Positions 24,062-34,771 of a stretch of 64,000 nt of DNA are shown in pieces. Position 1 is the first letter of the stretch. Every line of letters starts with the position of its first letter. The notes beneath the pieces were generated by a model that was given only the letters and a program-made list of their open reading frames with translations, was not told where the DNA came from and did not search any database. The stretch comes from Heterobasidion occidentale. Lineage: Eukaryota > Basidiomycota > Agaricomycetes > Russulales > Bondarzewiaceae. The position numbers and the translations under genes were made by a program. The stretch covers positions 1,488,001 through 1,552,000 of the forward strand of contig JBCAQO010000008.1 of assembly GCA_039111635.1 (NCBI GenBank). The letters are read 5' to 3'.

Positions 24062-26007
24062 TGTTAAGACCTGGTTTTCACACGTGATGTGTCAGGAGGC
24101 TCCTGAGTCACTGAGGGAACGTGCCAAATCCAAGTATATCCGATGAAGACACCAGCGGCTAACTTGGTGCATAACTCAGATCAGAATGTACGAGGGATTT
24201 GTGATAGTACTTTGACTCCAAGTAGACACAAAGGTCTTCCCACAGATGTGAAGGGATGACCTGGTGTGGACCTGGATGACAGTAGATATGCTGCCCACTG
24301 AAGTCAAGATAGAATACTGCTAGTCCTGTGTAGAATGTAGCCAGTATTGATATAATGACTGAGTGGTTGAGGATGATGATAGAGAGAAGCGCAAGTGCAA
24401 GCTGAACCAATGTTAATAGATGTTCTATTAATAATCAAAGGTCTGGCCTAATGGCAAAGGCCTAGATGTAGCAGAGGTATGGCTAGTACCAAAGGTCAAG
24501 AGTAAGAACAGGTAGTGAGGTAACAAAGGTGAACAAGCTGGCATGACAGGTCTCTGGCTTATTCTACTTATAGAGTAGACTATTTTAGGACATGATTGGG
24601 ATCTGGTCTGTGCTTCTAAAGGTGATCTAATCAAAGAGAAGTGACGGATGTTAAAAATAGACAGCTGGCTAATAAGAAGGTGAAGAGGGAAGGCCAGGCA
24701 ATTGGAGTACCACATGGGGAATTCAATAGAAGTAAATGATCAATGATCGAAGGCATATGATCAATGATGTGATCTAAGGAAGTATGATGCAATCAGTGAT
24801 CATTAATAAGATAAGATAAGCAAATGTCTGTTGGTGAAGTCAAGGGGTTGGTCACCGGTGATGCGCTTGCAATGGCTTTGCATGCGAAAATGCACAACAA
24901 AATACACCACTTAACACGGGGTAGGCGGAGAGCTGACTTTACTATAATATCAAAGGACCTTTGTGAGTTACGGGATGGGACGCGAGATACATACTACAAT
25001 GTCAAGATAGTGGTCAAGATGATGCAGGGTCATGCGAGGTGCTTGTGGGAACTACTGCGGTAGCACTCAATATCGGGCAAGGTGATGTGAGATTATTCTT
25101 GCATGTGACGATAGCGCTATTGCTAGTGAGCAATCAAAGGGCTTCAAGGGCAGCAACGAAGGCCCTGACAATAGAGACAACACAAGTTAAATCGAGAGAG
25201 ACGAGAGCATTGTCGCTGTGGACGCAATATGAGCAAGATCTTCTTGCAAAGTTGCGCTCTAAACAGAGGGGTGTTTGAAACTTGTGTATTGTAGTGTTGT
25301 GGGTAGGTATTTATAGAAAGTTGAAGTGAGTATAGTAAGCGCAAGATTGTAAGGTAAAATAGGTTGATATTGTGCCAAGCATTTAACATGGTAAGATAAA
25401 GCCAAACCACACGCAGAGGTACTTGCAGACCACAAGGTTCTGTCATGCCATGGTCATGAGACAAAGCAATATTTAGTAAAGAGGTATAGCGGCAAGATAA
25501 GGTAAACTATAGGAGGATGAGGAGAAGTGGATCACAAGACCTGTACTGTCCAATAAGCGCACACAATAAAGCTCGCTGCGATATCGCACCGTTGAGCTGC
25601 TCGCAGTGCTGTCTTTGCGGTCAATGCTTGCGAGGCATATAGGAGAGCTTGGCGAGGTCTCTGCGGGGCAGCGGACTCGAGGGCATCGTATGATACGTGT
25701 GGGGGCGAGCGAGGTGAGGCGAGGCACTAACTATGGGGCACGATAAAGATCGCATCAGCCCGCTACTGTGATCTCGAGCTTGTGACGGCATTGGAGGACT
25801 CAGGCTGGGCTACGGAATTACCTGGCGGTGTCTAGGGTACTCTATGAGGTCAGCATGCTAGCACTTGTAGAGCTACAAAAACGGGAGTCTCAGCACTTAG
25901 AGAGGTGGCACGCTCATCACTGGGTATAGGTCATATCCGTTGGTCATAGACCATGTGCTATATGATCATGTGATCATATATCATGTGTTATAAGCTGGCT
26001 CTTAACA
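24062..26007 (-). repeat. LTR-D, interrupted by LTR-E
   Basis: Ends are TGTTAAGACC (24,062) and CTCTTAACA (26,007). Without the insert it is about 880 bp. A minus-strand CTATAAG box (about 24,572) is followed by AGCTTGTTCA, and the bases just outside its left end read GAGCTCATTCAAG, a primer-site-like sequence. It therefore looks like the 5' LTR of a minus-strand element related to Gypsy-2 in its priming. Flanks do not match (TCAAG, ATGCC), so the rest of the element is gone. Confidence 0.7.
24859..25919 (-). repeat. LTR-E copy 1, solo-LTR-like insertion in LTR-D
   Basis: A 1061-bp insertion that starts TGATGCGC and ends GCTCATCA (inverted ends with TG...CA). Flanks CCGG and CTGG would be a 4-bp duplication with one transition. 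A minus-strand CTATAAATACC box (about 25,315) sets the likely orientation. Short open frames inside (24,824-25,278) have no family resemblance. A relative lies at 33,107-34,185. Confidence 0.65.
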
Positions 26008-27049
26008 ATGCCTATGTATAGAGTATGCTCATAAAGTTCTCAAAAGAGAACCTATTATTCTTCCAGCTTCAATTATGATGAGACAATAATCAAAGGGAAA
26101 CACCTCTGAGGTCTACACCTTTCTGGCACACAATGAGTAGAAATGAACATCTTCCCATAGATCAGGCATTGCACGCCTGAAAGGGAAAAGAGTCATGAGA
26201 GTGACTCAATGCATATGAGAGGCCTTAAAGCATATGTGGCACAATGGACAACTTTTGTGTATTTAAGGGAAATCTGACACTTGTGACTTAGAGCACGTGT
26301 GGAGCCATGGAGCATATATGGCACAATGGACAACTTTTGTGGGTCTGAAGGAAAACTTGATCCTCATGACTTAAGGCACATGTGAAGTTATAGAGCACGT
26401 GTGGGACAATGAAAGACTTCCTTATATAATGAATTATTGTTGACAAACCTGAAACCTAAAGATACCAGCAATCCAACTTGTTCCAATTGTTAACATATTC
26501 CCCAACACAATCCAAGATTAGCCACCAGGATTTCCCATAAACAGGCATACAGTCATAAACCCACCAATTGGTCAGACACCTCTAGTAGGTCACCTTCCTA
26601 ATTGAGGCAAAATTCTGCCCTTATTTGAAAACTGGCTTAGATGTGTTGCACCTTGCCAGACTTGTGCACCTTGTTGGTCTCTACAAGCAGCCTTGGACAC
26701 CTCTGCACCATATTCTCAAGAGGTTTCTCTGCTACCGCTTATCTGATACAAGTCAAAAACAAATTCTAACACTTAGCATCTGAATAATAGACAATGTGCA
26801 CTTTGTGCAAGCCAGCTTCCTAACGCAGTCAAACTGTGCCCAACTAGGAGGGCGACCCACCAGGAGTGTCTAACCCATTGGTAGGTGAATGACTGTACTT
26901 GTTTACATGTATGTATAATATTTACTATTTGACTAAGCAAAATCACAGTTATGTAAGTGGCACTTTGGGAGGTGTAAAGACCTAGGCTCGGACACAGCCA
27001 GTCTTTCTAAATTCTACTGCTCCGACAAGGGCTTCATTAGAGACTGGCT
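26008..27049. other. Unassigned spacer with short degenerate repeat
   Basis: No gene seen. Two and a half units of an imperfect 80-90 bp repeat lie at about 26,220-26,425; each contains TGGCACAATGGACAACTTTT or a decayed form. The rest shows no frame or repeat relation. Confidence 0.5.
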
Positions 27050-27890
27050 GGGCATACTGGGGACATTTTTGGCAGAGTGTGCTAAATGTGTCTTTTGACT
27101 TAGCCAAAATTTCGTGATTTTGTTCCTCTTTGACTTCCTCCTGCCTCCACACTCATCACCTTCCTGTATAAACACAATTATGGGTTTATACATATGCTGT
27201 TAAGATGAATATATGTATTTTAATCAACCCAATAAAAAGGAGGAAAAAGCATTTCTTGCTTAGCAGTATAAAAATGATGTTGCCTGCATGAGGAATTGAA
27301 CCAACAGCACAAAAAGATCAAAAATAAAAACTTAGCCATTCAGCTATTAGAAGCACAGTATGCCAAGTCAACAATCAAAATATAAACACATTTTAAGGGT
27401 TACTGGAGCTCATTTTATGATTTGGGCTCTAATAAGCTTTATGAATGGGCTCAATGGTATCTATTTACTGTCATGCAGCTTGAGCACTATTCAGAAAGCT
27501 TATCTGAGCACTATTCAGAAAGCTTATCAGAGCCCAAATCATGAAATGAGCTCTAGTGACCCTTAAAATGTATTCATATTTTGGTGACTTGGCATACTAT
27601 TGAATGGCTAAGTTTTGGTTTTGATCTTTTTGTGCTGTTGGTTCAATTCCTCATGCAGGCAACATCATTTTTATACTGCTAAGCAAGAAATGCTTTTTCC
27701 TCCTTTTTATTGGGTTGATTAAAATACATATATTCATCTTAACAGCATATATAAACCCATAATTGTGTTTATACAGGGAGGTGATGAGTGTGGAGGCAGG
27801 AGGAAGTCAAAGAGGAACAAAATCATGAAATTTTGGCTAAGTCAAAAGACACATCTGGCACACCCTGCCAAAAATGCCCCCAGTGTGCCC
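27050..27890. repeat. Long inverted repeat (foldback element or MITE-like)
   Basis: The left arm, 27,050-27,440, is the near-perfect reverse complement of the right arm, 27,520-27,890, with a spacer of about 79 bp. A 24-bp direct repeat (27,481-27,504 and 27,505-27,528) fills much of the spacer and enters the right arm. Each arm contains a pol III B-box-like GGTTCAATTCC (plus strand about 27,639) followed by TGCAGGCA, like a tRNA 3' end, and an A-box-like TGGCTAAGTTTTGG about 35 bp upstream. Transcripts would form a long hairpin. No transposase is encoded and no clear target duplication is visible. Confidence 0.85.
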
Positions 27891-28521
27891 AAGCAGTGTA
27901 CAGCCTATGTGGCTTGCCTGGCTGTAATGACTTCGGCAAAAACAAGCTGTGGCTATTCAAAGTTTAAATGCTGATTCCACCTAGTAAGACAGGGCTCATG
28001 CACAATCCCAAAACATCATATGAGATCAGTCACACATAGTGTCACTTTCTAAATTTAGTTATCTTTTATTTTATTTTATTGTTAATGTTTGCCTTGCTCT
28101 TGCTCTTGATCATTCTTTGAGCTTTTGGTACTCATACATCACTCACAGGTCATGCTATGTGATTATAGTCTAACTAGAGTGAAATTTATGGTGGTCCAAT
28201 GCCCAGATAAATCTTTTATCAGTGACTTAGGGGGAGTTTAATGGGAGTAATACTTCTTCATTGCCCATACTGCCTAAGCTCCTGATCAACAGCCCATGCC
28301 TATATGCATCCATGAACTTAATGGAAAAATTGAAGAGTTCATGGTAAAAGCAATAAATGAGCCTGAGGCCTGAGCACCAAGCCCTTGATTGTGACCTCCT
28401 TCAGAGAGTTGTCCAGCAAAACAAAATGGACAACGCAAGACATTGCAATACTGTGTTGCATTCCCGACAAAGTGGTACTACAACAACATGAAATCATTAG
28501 TCTAACACTGCTGAACAACAG
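27891..28521. other. Unassigned, about 630 bp
   Basis: No convincing frame, repeat or site. It separates the hairpin repeat from Gypsy-2 copy 3. Confidence 0.4.
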
Positions 28522-29345
28522 TGTTAGGTCGGAGACCTATCACGTGCACTAATGCACAAAGGGAATCCCTAGGCTAAACTTCCACAGTGTTGTAGAGCTG
28601 TAGGCTCCAATGAATGAAGACAATTGATCGTCTCTGTGCTCTTTGAAGGAATTCAGGGTCGCTATTTGCTTTGCCCTCGAAGAGGTTGAGAAGATGATCT
28701 TCGAGGTCCTCTCAATAATGAGGCGGAACTGGATGGTCTTTTCCTGTCCAACAGATGACACTAGGGGGTGTCCAACTGAGAACGAGGAAGGCAGCGAGGC
28801 CGGTGTAGTAGTGGGTGAATAGAGAGAGAGAAGGGAAGGGAGACGAAGCCAGTGTGTTGTCAGACCGTGTAAGGAAGTCTCAGATCTGACAGAGATCACA
28901 AAGTGTGGGCTAGGAAGGTAGCCAGACACTGGGAACAGTGCAGAGATCAAGTGTATTACAGGTGAACAAGCTAAGCTTCTTAGAAGCTCATCTCACCTAT
29001 TTATACAAAAAAGTATCTAGGGCCAGATCAGGATCTGGTTTGTGCACTTTACAGGTACCAAAGTAAATGATCAAGATCTGTAAGCAAAGATGCATCATTA
29101 ATCTAATGTCTGTCCACATCCATATTAAATGTCTAGCCACATCATGATTGATTAGAAACCAGGGACAGGATCAGGAACCAATGTCTATCCACATCAAGAA
29201 CCAGGAACAGTAAGTAAGTGTTCATGCAGTTAGCATGTCAATGGTAATGAGTCATTGAGAACAGTCCAAGTCTGAATCACGTCTGAAGCACTTGACCAAC
29301 CCATCAACTTACGTGTGAAGCATGTGTTAGGACGTGGTCCTAACA
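28522..29345 (-). repeat. 3' LTR-C of Gypsy-2 copy 3
   Basis: An 824-bp LTR with ends TGTTAGGTCGG and CCTAACA. It is followed at 29,346 by a pyrimidine run, the reverse of the polypurine tract GAGGGGGTAG. The left flank AACAG cannot be matched because the partner LTR is truncated. Confidence 0.92.
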
Positions 29346-29356
29346 CTACCCCCTCT

Positions 29357-31688
29357 TTATCCAAGTCTTTGGCATTTGGTGGGCGCACCAATGATGGGAG
29401 GTGGTTCCCTTGGATGGGCTTCATTGAAGGTGGGAACAATGCAAGCGAGGTATCCAGTCCAGTTGGCGGTGTTGATCATATGTTCCAGCGCCTGCTTTTG
29501 GTAACTGTATTCCTTAGCCGCGCGATCCATTTGCAGGCGAAGTCGACGGAACTGTGTGCGATGCCTGTCATAGTTGTGTAGAAAGCTGCGCGCCGTAACA
29601 TCTGTTCTCTGTCTGATGCCTGTGATTGGACATCCCACGACGAGATGGCCGGCGCATCCACATTCCCAGCAGAGGCGCGTGTCGGGGTCTGTGGGCACAG
29701 GAGGAGGGAGAGATGGCAGGTTAGGCCATACATTTTCGGAGTCAGCAGTGTCTGTGGGCCAGCCTTCGTCTGTTGCGACAGGTACATCCAGAGACTGGGG
29801 GGTGGCTTCATTGACAAAAATAGGATGGTTGAGGTTGTTGCCAAGTAGGGAAGGGGATGGAGATGCATGAGGGGATGACTAGGATGGAACCGGTAGCAGG
29901 CGAAGAGCCTGGCTGTTATGACTTGACCGATCGGGGTCCTTCGGGGCCGGTCTATCCGATGGTTCAAGCATCACATGCTAGGCGGCTCCACTATGGAGCG
30001 TACATCAAGGTATTTGGCATGTCCTTAGGAGCCGACTGGACCAATGGTTCTTCAAGACATCGGTAGAGGGTATATGGGAGGATCATGGGTACAGCGGATT
30101 GATAAGACAGGCATTCACATGCCATGGGCTTAGGGCTTATGGGTAAGCACCTCATTACACCAGGATGGATTGGTGCGACTGGAGAAGTACAAGAGTAGGC
30201 ACCGGCTGAGAGAGACGGCAACCACAGCTCTCCTGGGATGGATACCCGGAGAAGCATATGGACTCTTACCCTATACCCTATACAGTATATAAGGCCCATA
30301 GAATAGGCTGAGGATCTTCAGTCTATTTTCTTTGTTTGTTCGTATCTTCCTATACAGACACTTCGTTCCTTGGTATCTTCGCATACCGACCTTTGTCCTT
30401 TCGTATCTTCAAATACGAGACAATCATTATTCCCTCCTGTATCATCGCCTGATACAGTCGAGACTTTTGTCCACCACTCAGTCTATTGTGCAACCTAGGG
30501 AAGAACCTGTTACTCTTGGGTTACTGAACGAGCAGTTCGTAACACTGGCAATCCCGGACAACTTGCTTGGGGTTGTAAGGGGGACTGCCGCATGAATCGG
30601 GCGGTTTCTTCTTCGCTGGGTTGAAAGGAAAGGGGGTTCGTAGCCAGGAGGTTGTTAGTGGGGGGAGGTTCTGTGACTGTGGGGGGATTGACGATCATGG
30701 GTTCCTCGGTGTTCTCGATGTTGATCAGATGGAAGCCCTATTCTTGCATGTCTGGTTTGGTCATGACCCAGGGCCTGACATAATCCTCTGGGTTAACTCC
30801 CGTGGCCCAGTATTGTGCAATTGGGTGGACTCCATGACTGTTAAGGGGGAACGTGTGCATTGGCAGTAATCCTTTGGGGACATACTCCTTGATCTCTAGG
30901 CGTGATCTATTGAATCCGACACACCGGAACCAGCGGATGGTGTTTTCCTTGTACCTGATTTGCTCCAACGTCTTGAGCCAAGCTTGTATGGTGTGCTATT
31001 GGAAAAGGACGGAGCTGCTGCTGTAGATCCTACCGAGTCGGAAGTTGATCATGTCGTTACGGATGGCGGGAAGGTTGATGAGCCCTCTGAAGTGGTACAA
31101 TGTGACCATCAGGTTTTTTAGGAGCATTGCCTGATGATGGTTGAGCGGTCCCAAGAATACCTGGTAGCCCTGTGCTAGAATTATCTGCTGTAAATAAAAA
31201 AGGAATGTGTGGGCGTCCCCTAGACCCGGTTGGTTGAGGATGATGGGGGCTTCGTCCTCGGTGACTGTGATGTAATATATGCTGTTGGTTGAGGACAGAT
31301 CTTGGTAGAGGTGGAGGTCGTGTAAGAGGCTGGGGAAGGAGCTGACCCAAAAGTGGGGGTTCTCGTTATGAATGGCAAAAACCAATCGGGGGTCTGCGAG
31401 GTGTGGGCTCTCCATTCAAGCAGGAAGGTATGGGATTATGAATTCTTGCAGAGGGTCGGCAACATTGATGCTTTCTGAGGGAATACTGTCATCATCATCG
31501 TCTGAGTCTGAGTAGTTATCAATGAGCGTGGGGGTGGGAGAGACGAGGGTGATAGTGCAGAGGATGAAAGGGTTGGGAGAGGGGGCATTAGAGGCGTGGG
31601 TAGAGGACATAGTAGAGGTCATGGTAAAGTCATTGAGAATAAAGCAAGGGGAGTGGTCAAGGAGGAGGTGTGTGGGAGCGAGGGACAT
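29357..31688 (-). pseudogene. Gypsy-2 ORF3, copy 3, split by solo LTR-B
   Basis: The ATG at 31,688 (MSLAPTHLLL) starts the same protein as in copies 1 and 2. This copy keeps Arg (CGA) and Trp (TGG) at two sites that are stops in copy 2 (near 42,396 and 42,458), so it is the better reference for the original reading. The solo LTR-B with CTGGC duplication breaks it after the middle third. The C-terminal zinc knuckle CWECGCAGHLVVGC (about 29,640-29,690) is intact. Confidence 0.78.
29914..30544 (+). repeat. Solo LTR-B with target duplication CTGGC
   Basis: A 631-bp LTR that starts TGTTATGACTTG and ends TTCGTAACA, with CTGGC at 29,909-29,913 and 30,545-30,549. It sits in ORF3 of Gypsy-2 copy 3. 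It is a recombination footprint of a former full Gypsy-1 insertion. Confidence 0.95.
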
Positions 31689-31739
31689 TCAAATGTAGCT
31701 GGGGAGCTGGGGAAATGTCTCTGCTCAATGCACGGTGGT

Positions 31740-31746
31740 TTTTATA
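31740..31746 (-). promoter_or_regulatory. Internal TATA box before ORF3, copy 3
   Basis: TATAAAA on the minus strand, 52-58 bp before the ORF3 ATG at 31,688. Position and sequence match copies 1 and 2. Confidence 0.55.
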
Positions 31747-32074
31747 CAGTAGAGGAGATGCCAATGGTGGCAGTAGCGTGAAGGGATCCGAGAACGAGAG
31801 CAATTGTGATGGAGGCAGTGGTGAAAGCAAGAGTCGCGACAATGGTGTAAATAGACACTGTAGATAGAGTGGGGTCTAGAAGGGTCATAGTTGTTTGCCT
31901 GGCCATGCCAATCCTTGGTTGGTCTGCTTTTGTAGCTCCTGGTATGCTTGAGTCCACCAATTAGAGTTGTCTGATTGCTTCTGCTGTAGCTTTGATCAAG
32001 ACGAGTCAATCGTTGATCACCGGTGGTGGCACTTTTGGTTGAGGAGCCAGGGGCAGCTTCTTTAGCTGCATCAT

Positions 32075-32832
32075 TCATTTGTTGATCTCTTCCATGATCT
32101 GGGGGATAGCCAATCCTGTAGCAAAAAGCCTCTTTCTGATCAGATGCTTCTTGAGCTTCTTTTTAATTTGATCTTCTTCAGCTACTCTATTAAGTTCTAA
32201 TTCAATCACCAAGGCCAGAATGAATGCTTCCATTCCTTTGACTGCTCGAGGATGCTGGCAGTAGAAGTCATTTATGGCTTCTTGCACGTTAGTGATGTTT
32301 GCTGTGGCTTCCCAAGAGTTGTCCAATTCTGGGTAGCCCTTCTATTTGATCAGGTACTGTAGGGTCTTCTATCATCCGAAGCGTTGAGCTCTGATGATGG
32401 CTTCAACTTTGAATTCTTCCTGCCCTTCGACCAGGTCCGGAGCCAGTTTAGAATAGTTAGAGCCATAGACCTTGTTTTCCTTGTAGGGCGTGAGTTGACT
32501 AGTATGGAAGACATTATGAATGCACTTCCAACTGTTGGGCAGTTTCAACCTGAAGTTGACATTTCCTACAGTGTCAGTAATTTCAAATGGCCCAAAGCAT
32601 TTGGGTCTCAGTTTCTCTGATGGGTGGTTGGTGTGGATGTTCTTCCCATCTAGCCATACTTGATCTCCTTTCTTGAAAGGCGGCAGGTCCATTCCAAAAT
32701 GGTTGTGCTGTATCCTCATGGCTTTGGCTGCAATTTCAAGGCTGGCTTGTGCTTCCTTCCTAGCACGCTGCAGAGCTTCGAGGTGAGTGTTGGCGGTGGG
32801 GACATTCATGTTTCCAATGATGGCTGGGTAAG
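32075..32832 (-). pseudogene. Gypsy-2 pol C-terminus, copy 3
   Basis: The integrase tail and chromodomain-like end: MRIQHNHFGMDLPPFKKGDQ, GPFEITDT, FHTSQLTPYKENKVY, FKVEAIIRAQRFG, then a Lys/Glu-rich C-terminus (EEDQIKKKLKKHLIRK). It ends with TGA at 32,075. The upstream continuation is at 44,283, beyond inserted copy 2. Confidence 0.88.
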
Positions 32833-33106
32833 TGTTAGGACCACGTCCTAACACATGCTTTGCACATGAGCAGATGGGCTGGTCAAGTGCTTCGAACATG
32901 ATTCAGACTCGGACTGATCTTGATGACTCATTACCATTGACATGCTAACTGCATGAATGCTTACTTACTGTTCCTGGTTCTTAATGTGGACAGACATTGG
33001 TTCCTGGCCCTGTCCCTGGTTCCTGATCAATCATGATGTGGCTAGACATTTGACATGGATGTGGACAGACATTAGTGATCTTGTACTATACTTAGATTGA
33101 TGACGC

Positions 33107-34185
33107 TGATACGCTAAAGGTGGCTCTAAGTGCTGAGCACAACACTAAAACAACCTCTAATGCAGGGGGTACTGGAGCTAGTATCTGATACACAAGGAAT
33201 TATTAGTTAGGACTTGAGAAGGCAAGGGCGCACTGAAGAGTAATGAGGAGGGTGAGATTAAGGCGCCCAAACAGTTTTGGGACTGCACCGTACACCAACC
33301 GAATGTTCGGTTGGTCTGGTCTGATTGGGGAGTCGATTGGTAATAAGAGGGTAGTGTTGCAATCAACAACTACATGCTTCAAGAGCCACACGGGACTCTG
33401 ATAATATATGAAAACGGACGAGGGATACGAGCGAGGGGATGAGTACAGATGCGAACAAGGCTGAACGATGAGTAGGACAAGTTTGCTAAAGTTGGCAAAG
33501 ACAATTTCAATGTTTGAGATGAGTGTGAATGAGCTCTGAACTGTGGGGTGTGAAAGCTGGTTTATTCCAGAGTTGTATGTAGGTTTTTATAGTAAATGGA
33601 CCCCTAAGCAAAATATTAAACAAAAAATGAGAGTAAATGCCGAACAGGCACCAAGACCTAGTGAACAGAGAAGATAAGAAGGTAGGTGAGATGTCCATAT
33701 GGGTTCCAAAGGTGATAAGGTAAAAGTCTATCAGTGATGACAAAATCCCAACCGTTTGGTATCCGTCGTCCGAGTGTAGGTAGTAGGAACAGGCATTGGA
33801 GAACCAATAAAATAAAGAAGAAGTAAACGTACGACCTGGGTGGCCAAGCGATGGTGCAAGATTGTGTTCAACCAACCATGCAGAAGTCGGGAAGATAAGT
33901 GATAAGGACTGACTGACTTACAGAGCACATTGGCTGAAATGGACTACTGGCTCCGATCTTGTAAACCCCTATCATCACACTCTGTGGTCATGGTAAGTAC
34001 GTGAAGTATGTGCAAACTGACCCAAGTACTGCCAAACGTCCTTCAGTGGCTTGCCGTCATTCGGGTAGGGACCGACCATGTTCGGTACAAGTTGGTGTCT
34101 TTGGTACCCATCTAGTGCTGTTTGGTGTCTCCCCAAAGCTTCCCAAATACCTCCCTTGGACCCTAGCCCAGATGCATGCTCATTA
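33107..34185 (-). repeat. LTR-E copy 2, solo-LTR-like insertion
   Basis: A 1079-bp insertion with ends TGATACGCT and GCTCATTA, flanked by ACGC and ACGT. It is related along its length to 24,859-25,919: the GAGCTCTGAACTGTGGGGTG block near 33,530 and the TATA-like TTTTTATAG near 33,575 lie in the same order. No coding region is recognised. Confidence 0.65.
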
Positions 34186-34275
34186 ACGTGTCTTTGCTTA
34201 TGGATCTTGATTGTTTACTTTGGTACCTGAGAAGTGCACAGACCAGATCCTGATCCGGCCCTAGATACTTCTTTG

Positions 34276-34318
34276 TATAAATAGGTGAGATGAGCTTCTA
34301 AGAAGCTCAGCTCATTCA
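34276..34318 (+). promoter_or_regulatory. Gypsy-2 LTR promoter: TATA box and predicted transcript start
   Basis: TATAAATA (34,276-34,283) is followed 33 bp later by AGCTCATTCA (34,309-34,318). This segment is complementary, with one mismatch, to the primer site after the LTR, which argues that it is the 5' end of the transcript. Confidence 0.55.
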
Positions 34319-34761
34319 CCTGTAATACACTCAATCTCTGCACTGCACCCAGTGTCTGGCTACCTTCCTAGCCCACACTTTGTGATCTCTGTCAGATCTG
34401 AGACCTCATTACATGGTCTGATGACGCACTGGCTTTGTCTCCCATCCCTTCCCTCTTTCTATTCACCTGCACCTTCACCGGCCTCGCTGCTTTCCACGTT
34501 CTCAGTTGGACACCTCCCAGTGTCATCTGTTGGACAGGGAAAGACCATCCAGTTCCGTTTCATCATCAAGAGGACCTCAAAGATCATCTTCTTAACCTCT
34601 TTGAGGACAAAGCAGACAGCAACCCCAAATTCCTTCAGAGAGCACAGAGACGATCAATTGTCTTCATTCATTCGAGTCTGCAGCTCTACAGTGCTATCGA
34701 AGTTTAGCCTAGGGATCCCCTTCGTGCATCGGTGCACATGATAGGTCTCCGACCTAACATT

Positions 34762-34771
34762 TGAACGAGCT
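34762..34771 (+). promoter_or_regulatory. Gypsy-2 primer-binding site, self-priming type
   Basis: TGAACGAGCT begins two bases after the LTR. It is the exact complement of AGCTCGTTCA in the copy 3 LTR (61,441-61,450) and has one mismatch to the LTR of its own copy. I see no match to a tRNA 3' end. Confidence 0.5.

Larger units (their letters stand above)
32833..34759 (+). repeat. 5' LTR-C of Gypsy-2 copy 2, interrupted by LTR-E
   Basis: The LTR parts are 32,833-33,106 and 34,186-34,759. The left part resembles the 3' LTR of the same element. The right part is nearly identical to the LTR of copy 1 and clearly different from its own 3' LTR. A TATAAATA box is at 34,276-34,283 and the predicted transcript start at about 34,309. 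Confidence 0.92.

Noticed and set aside
24824..25278. Coding gene in LTR-E
   Set aside because: Short overlapping frames inside an LTR-like insertion; the related copy at 33,107-34,185 does not keep them.
27600..27660. Functional tRNA gene in the hairpin arm
   Set aside because: The B-box and 3' end look tRNA-like, but the T stem does not pair and no matching 5' acceptor strand is present, so only a decayed tRNA-derived origin is plausible.
34352..34741. 129-codon open frame, seen also at 23,234-23,623 and 28,549-28,950
   Set aside because: It lies wholly inside LTR-C, on the transcribed strand, with no protein family likeness and variable frame between copies. It recurs only because the LTR recurs.
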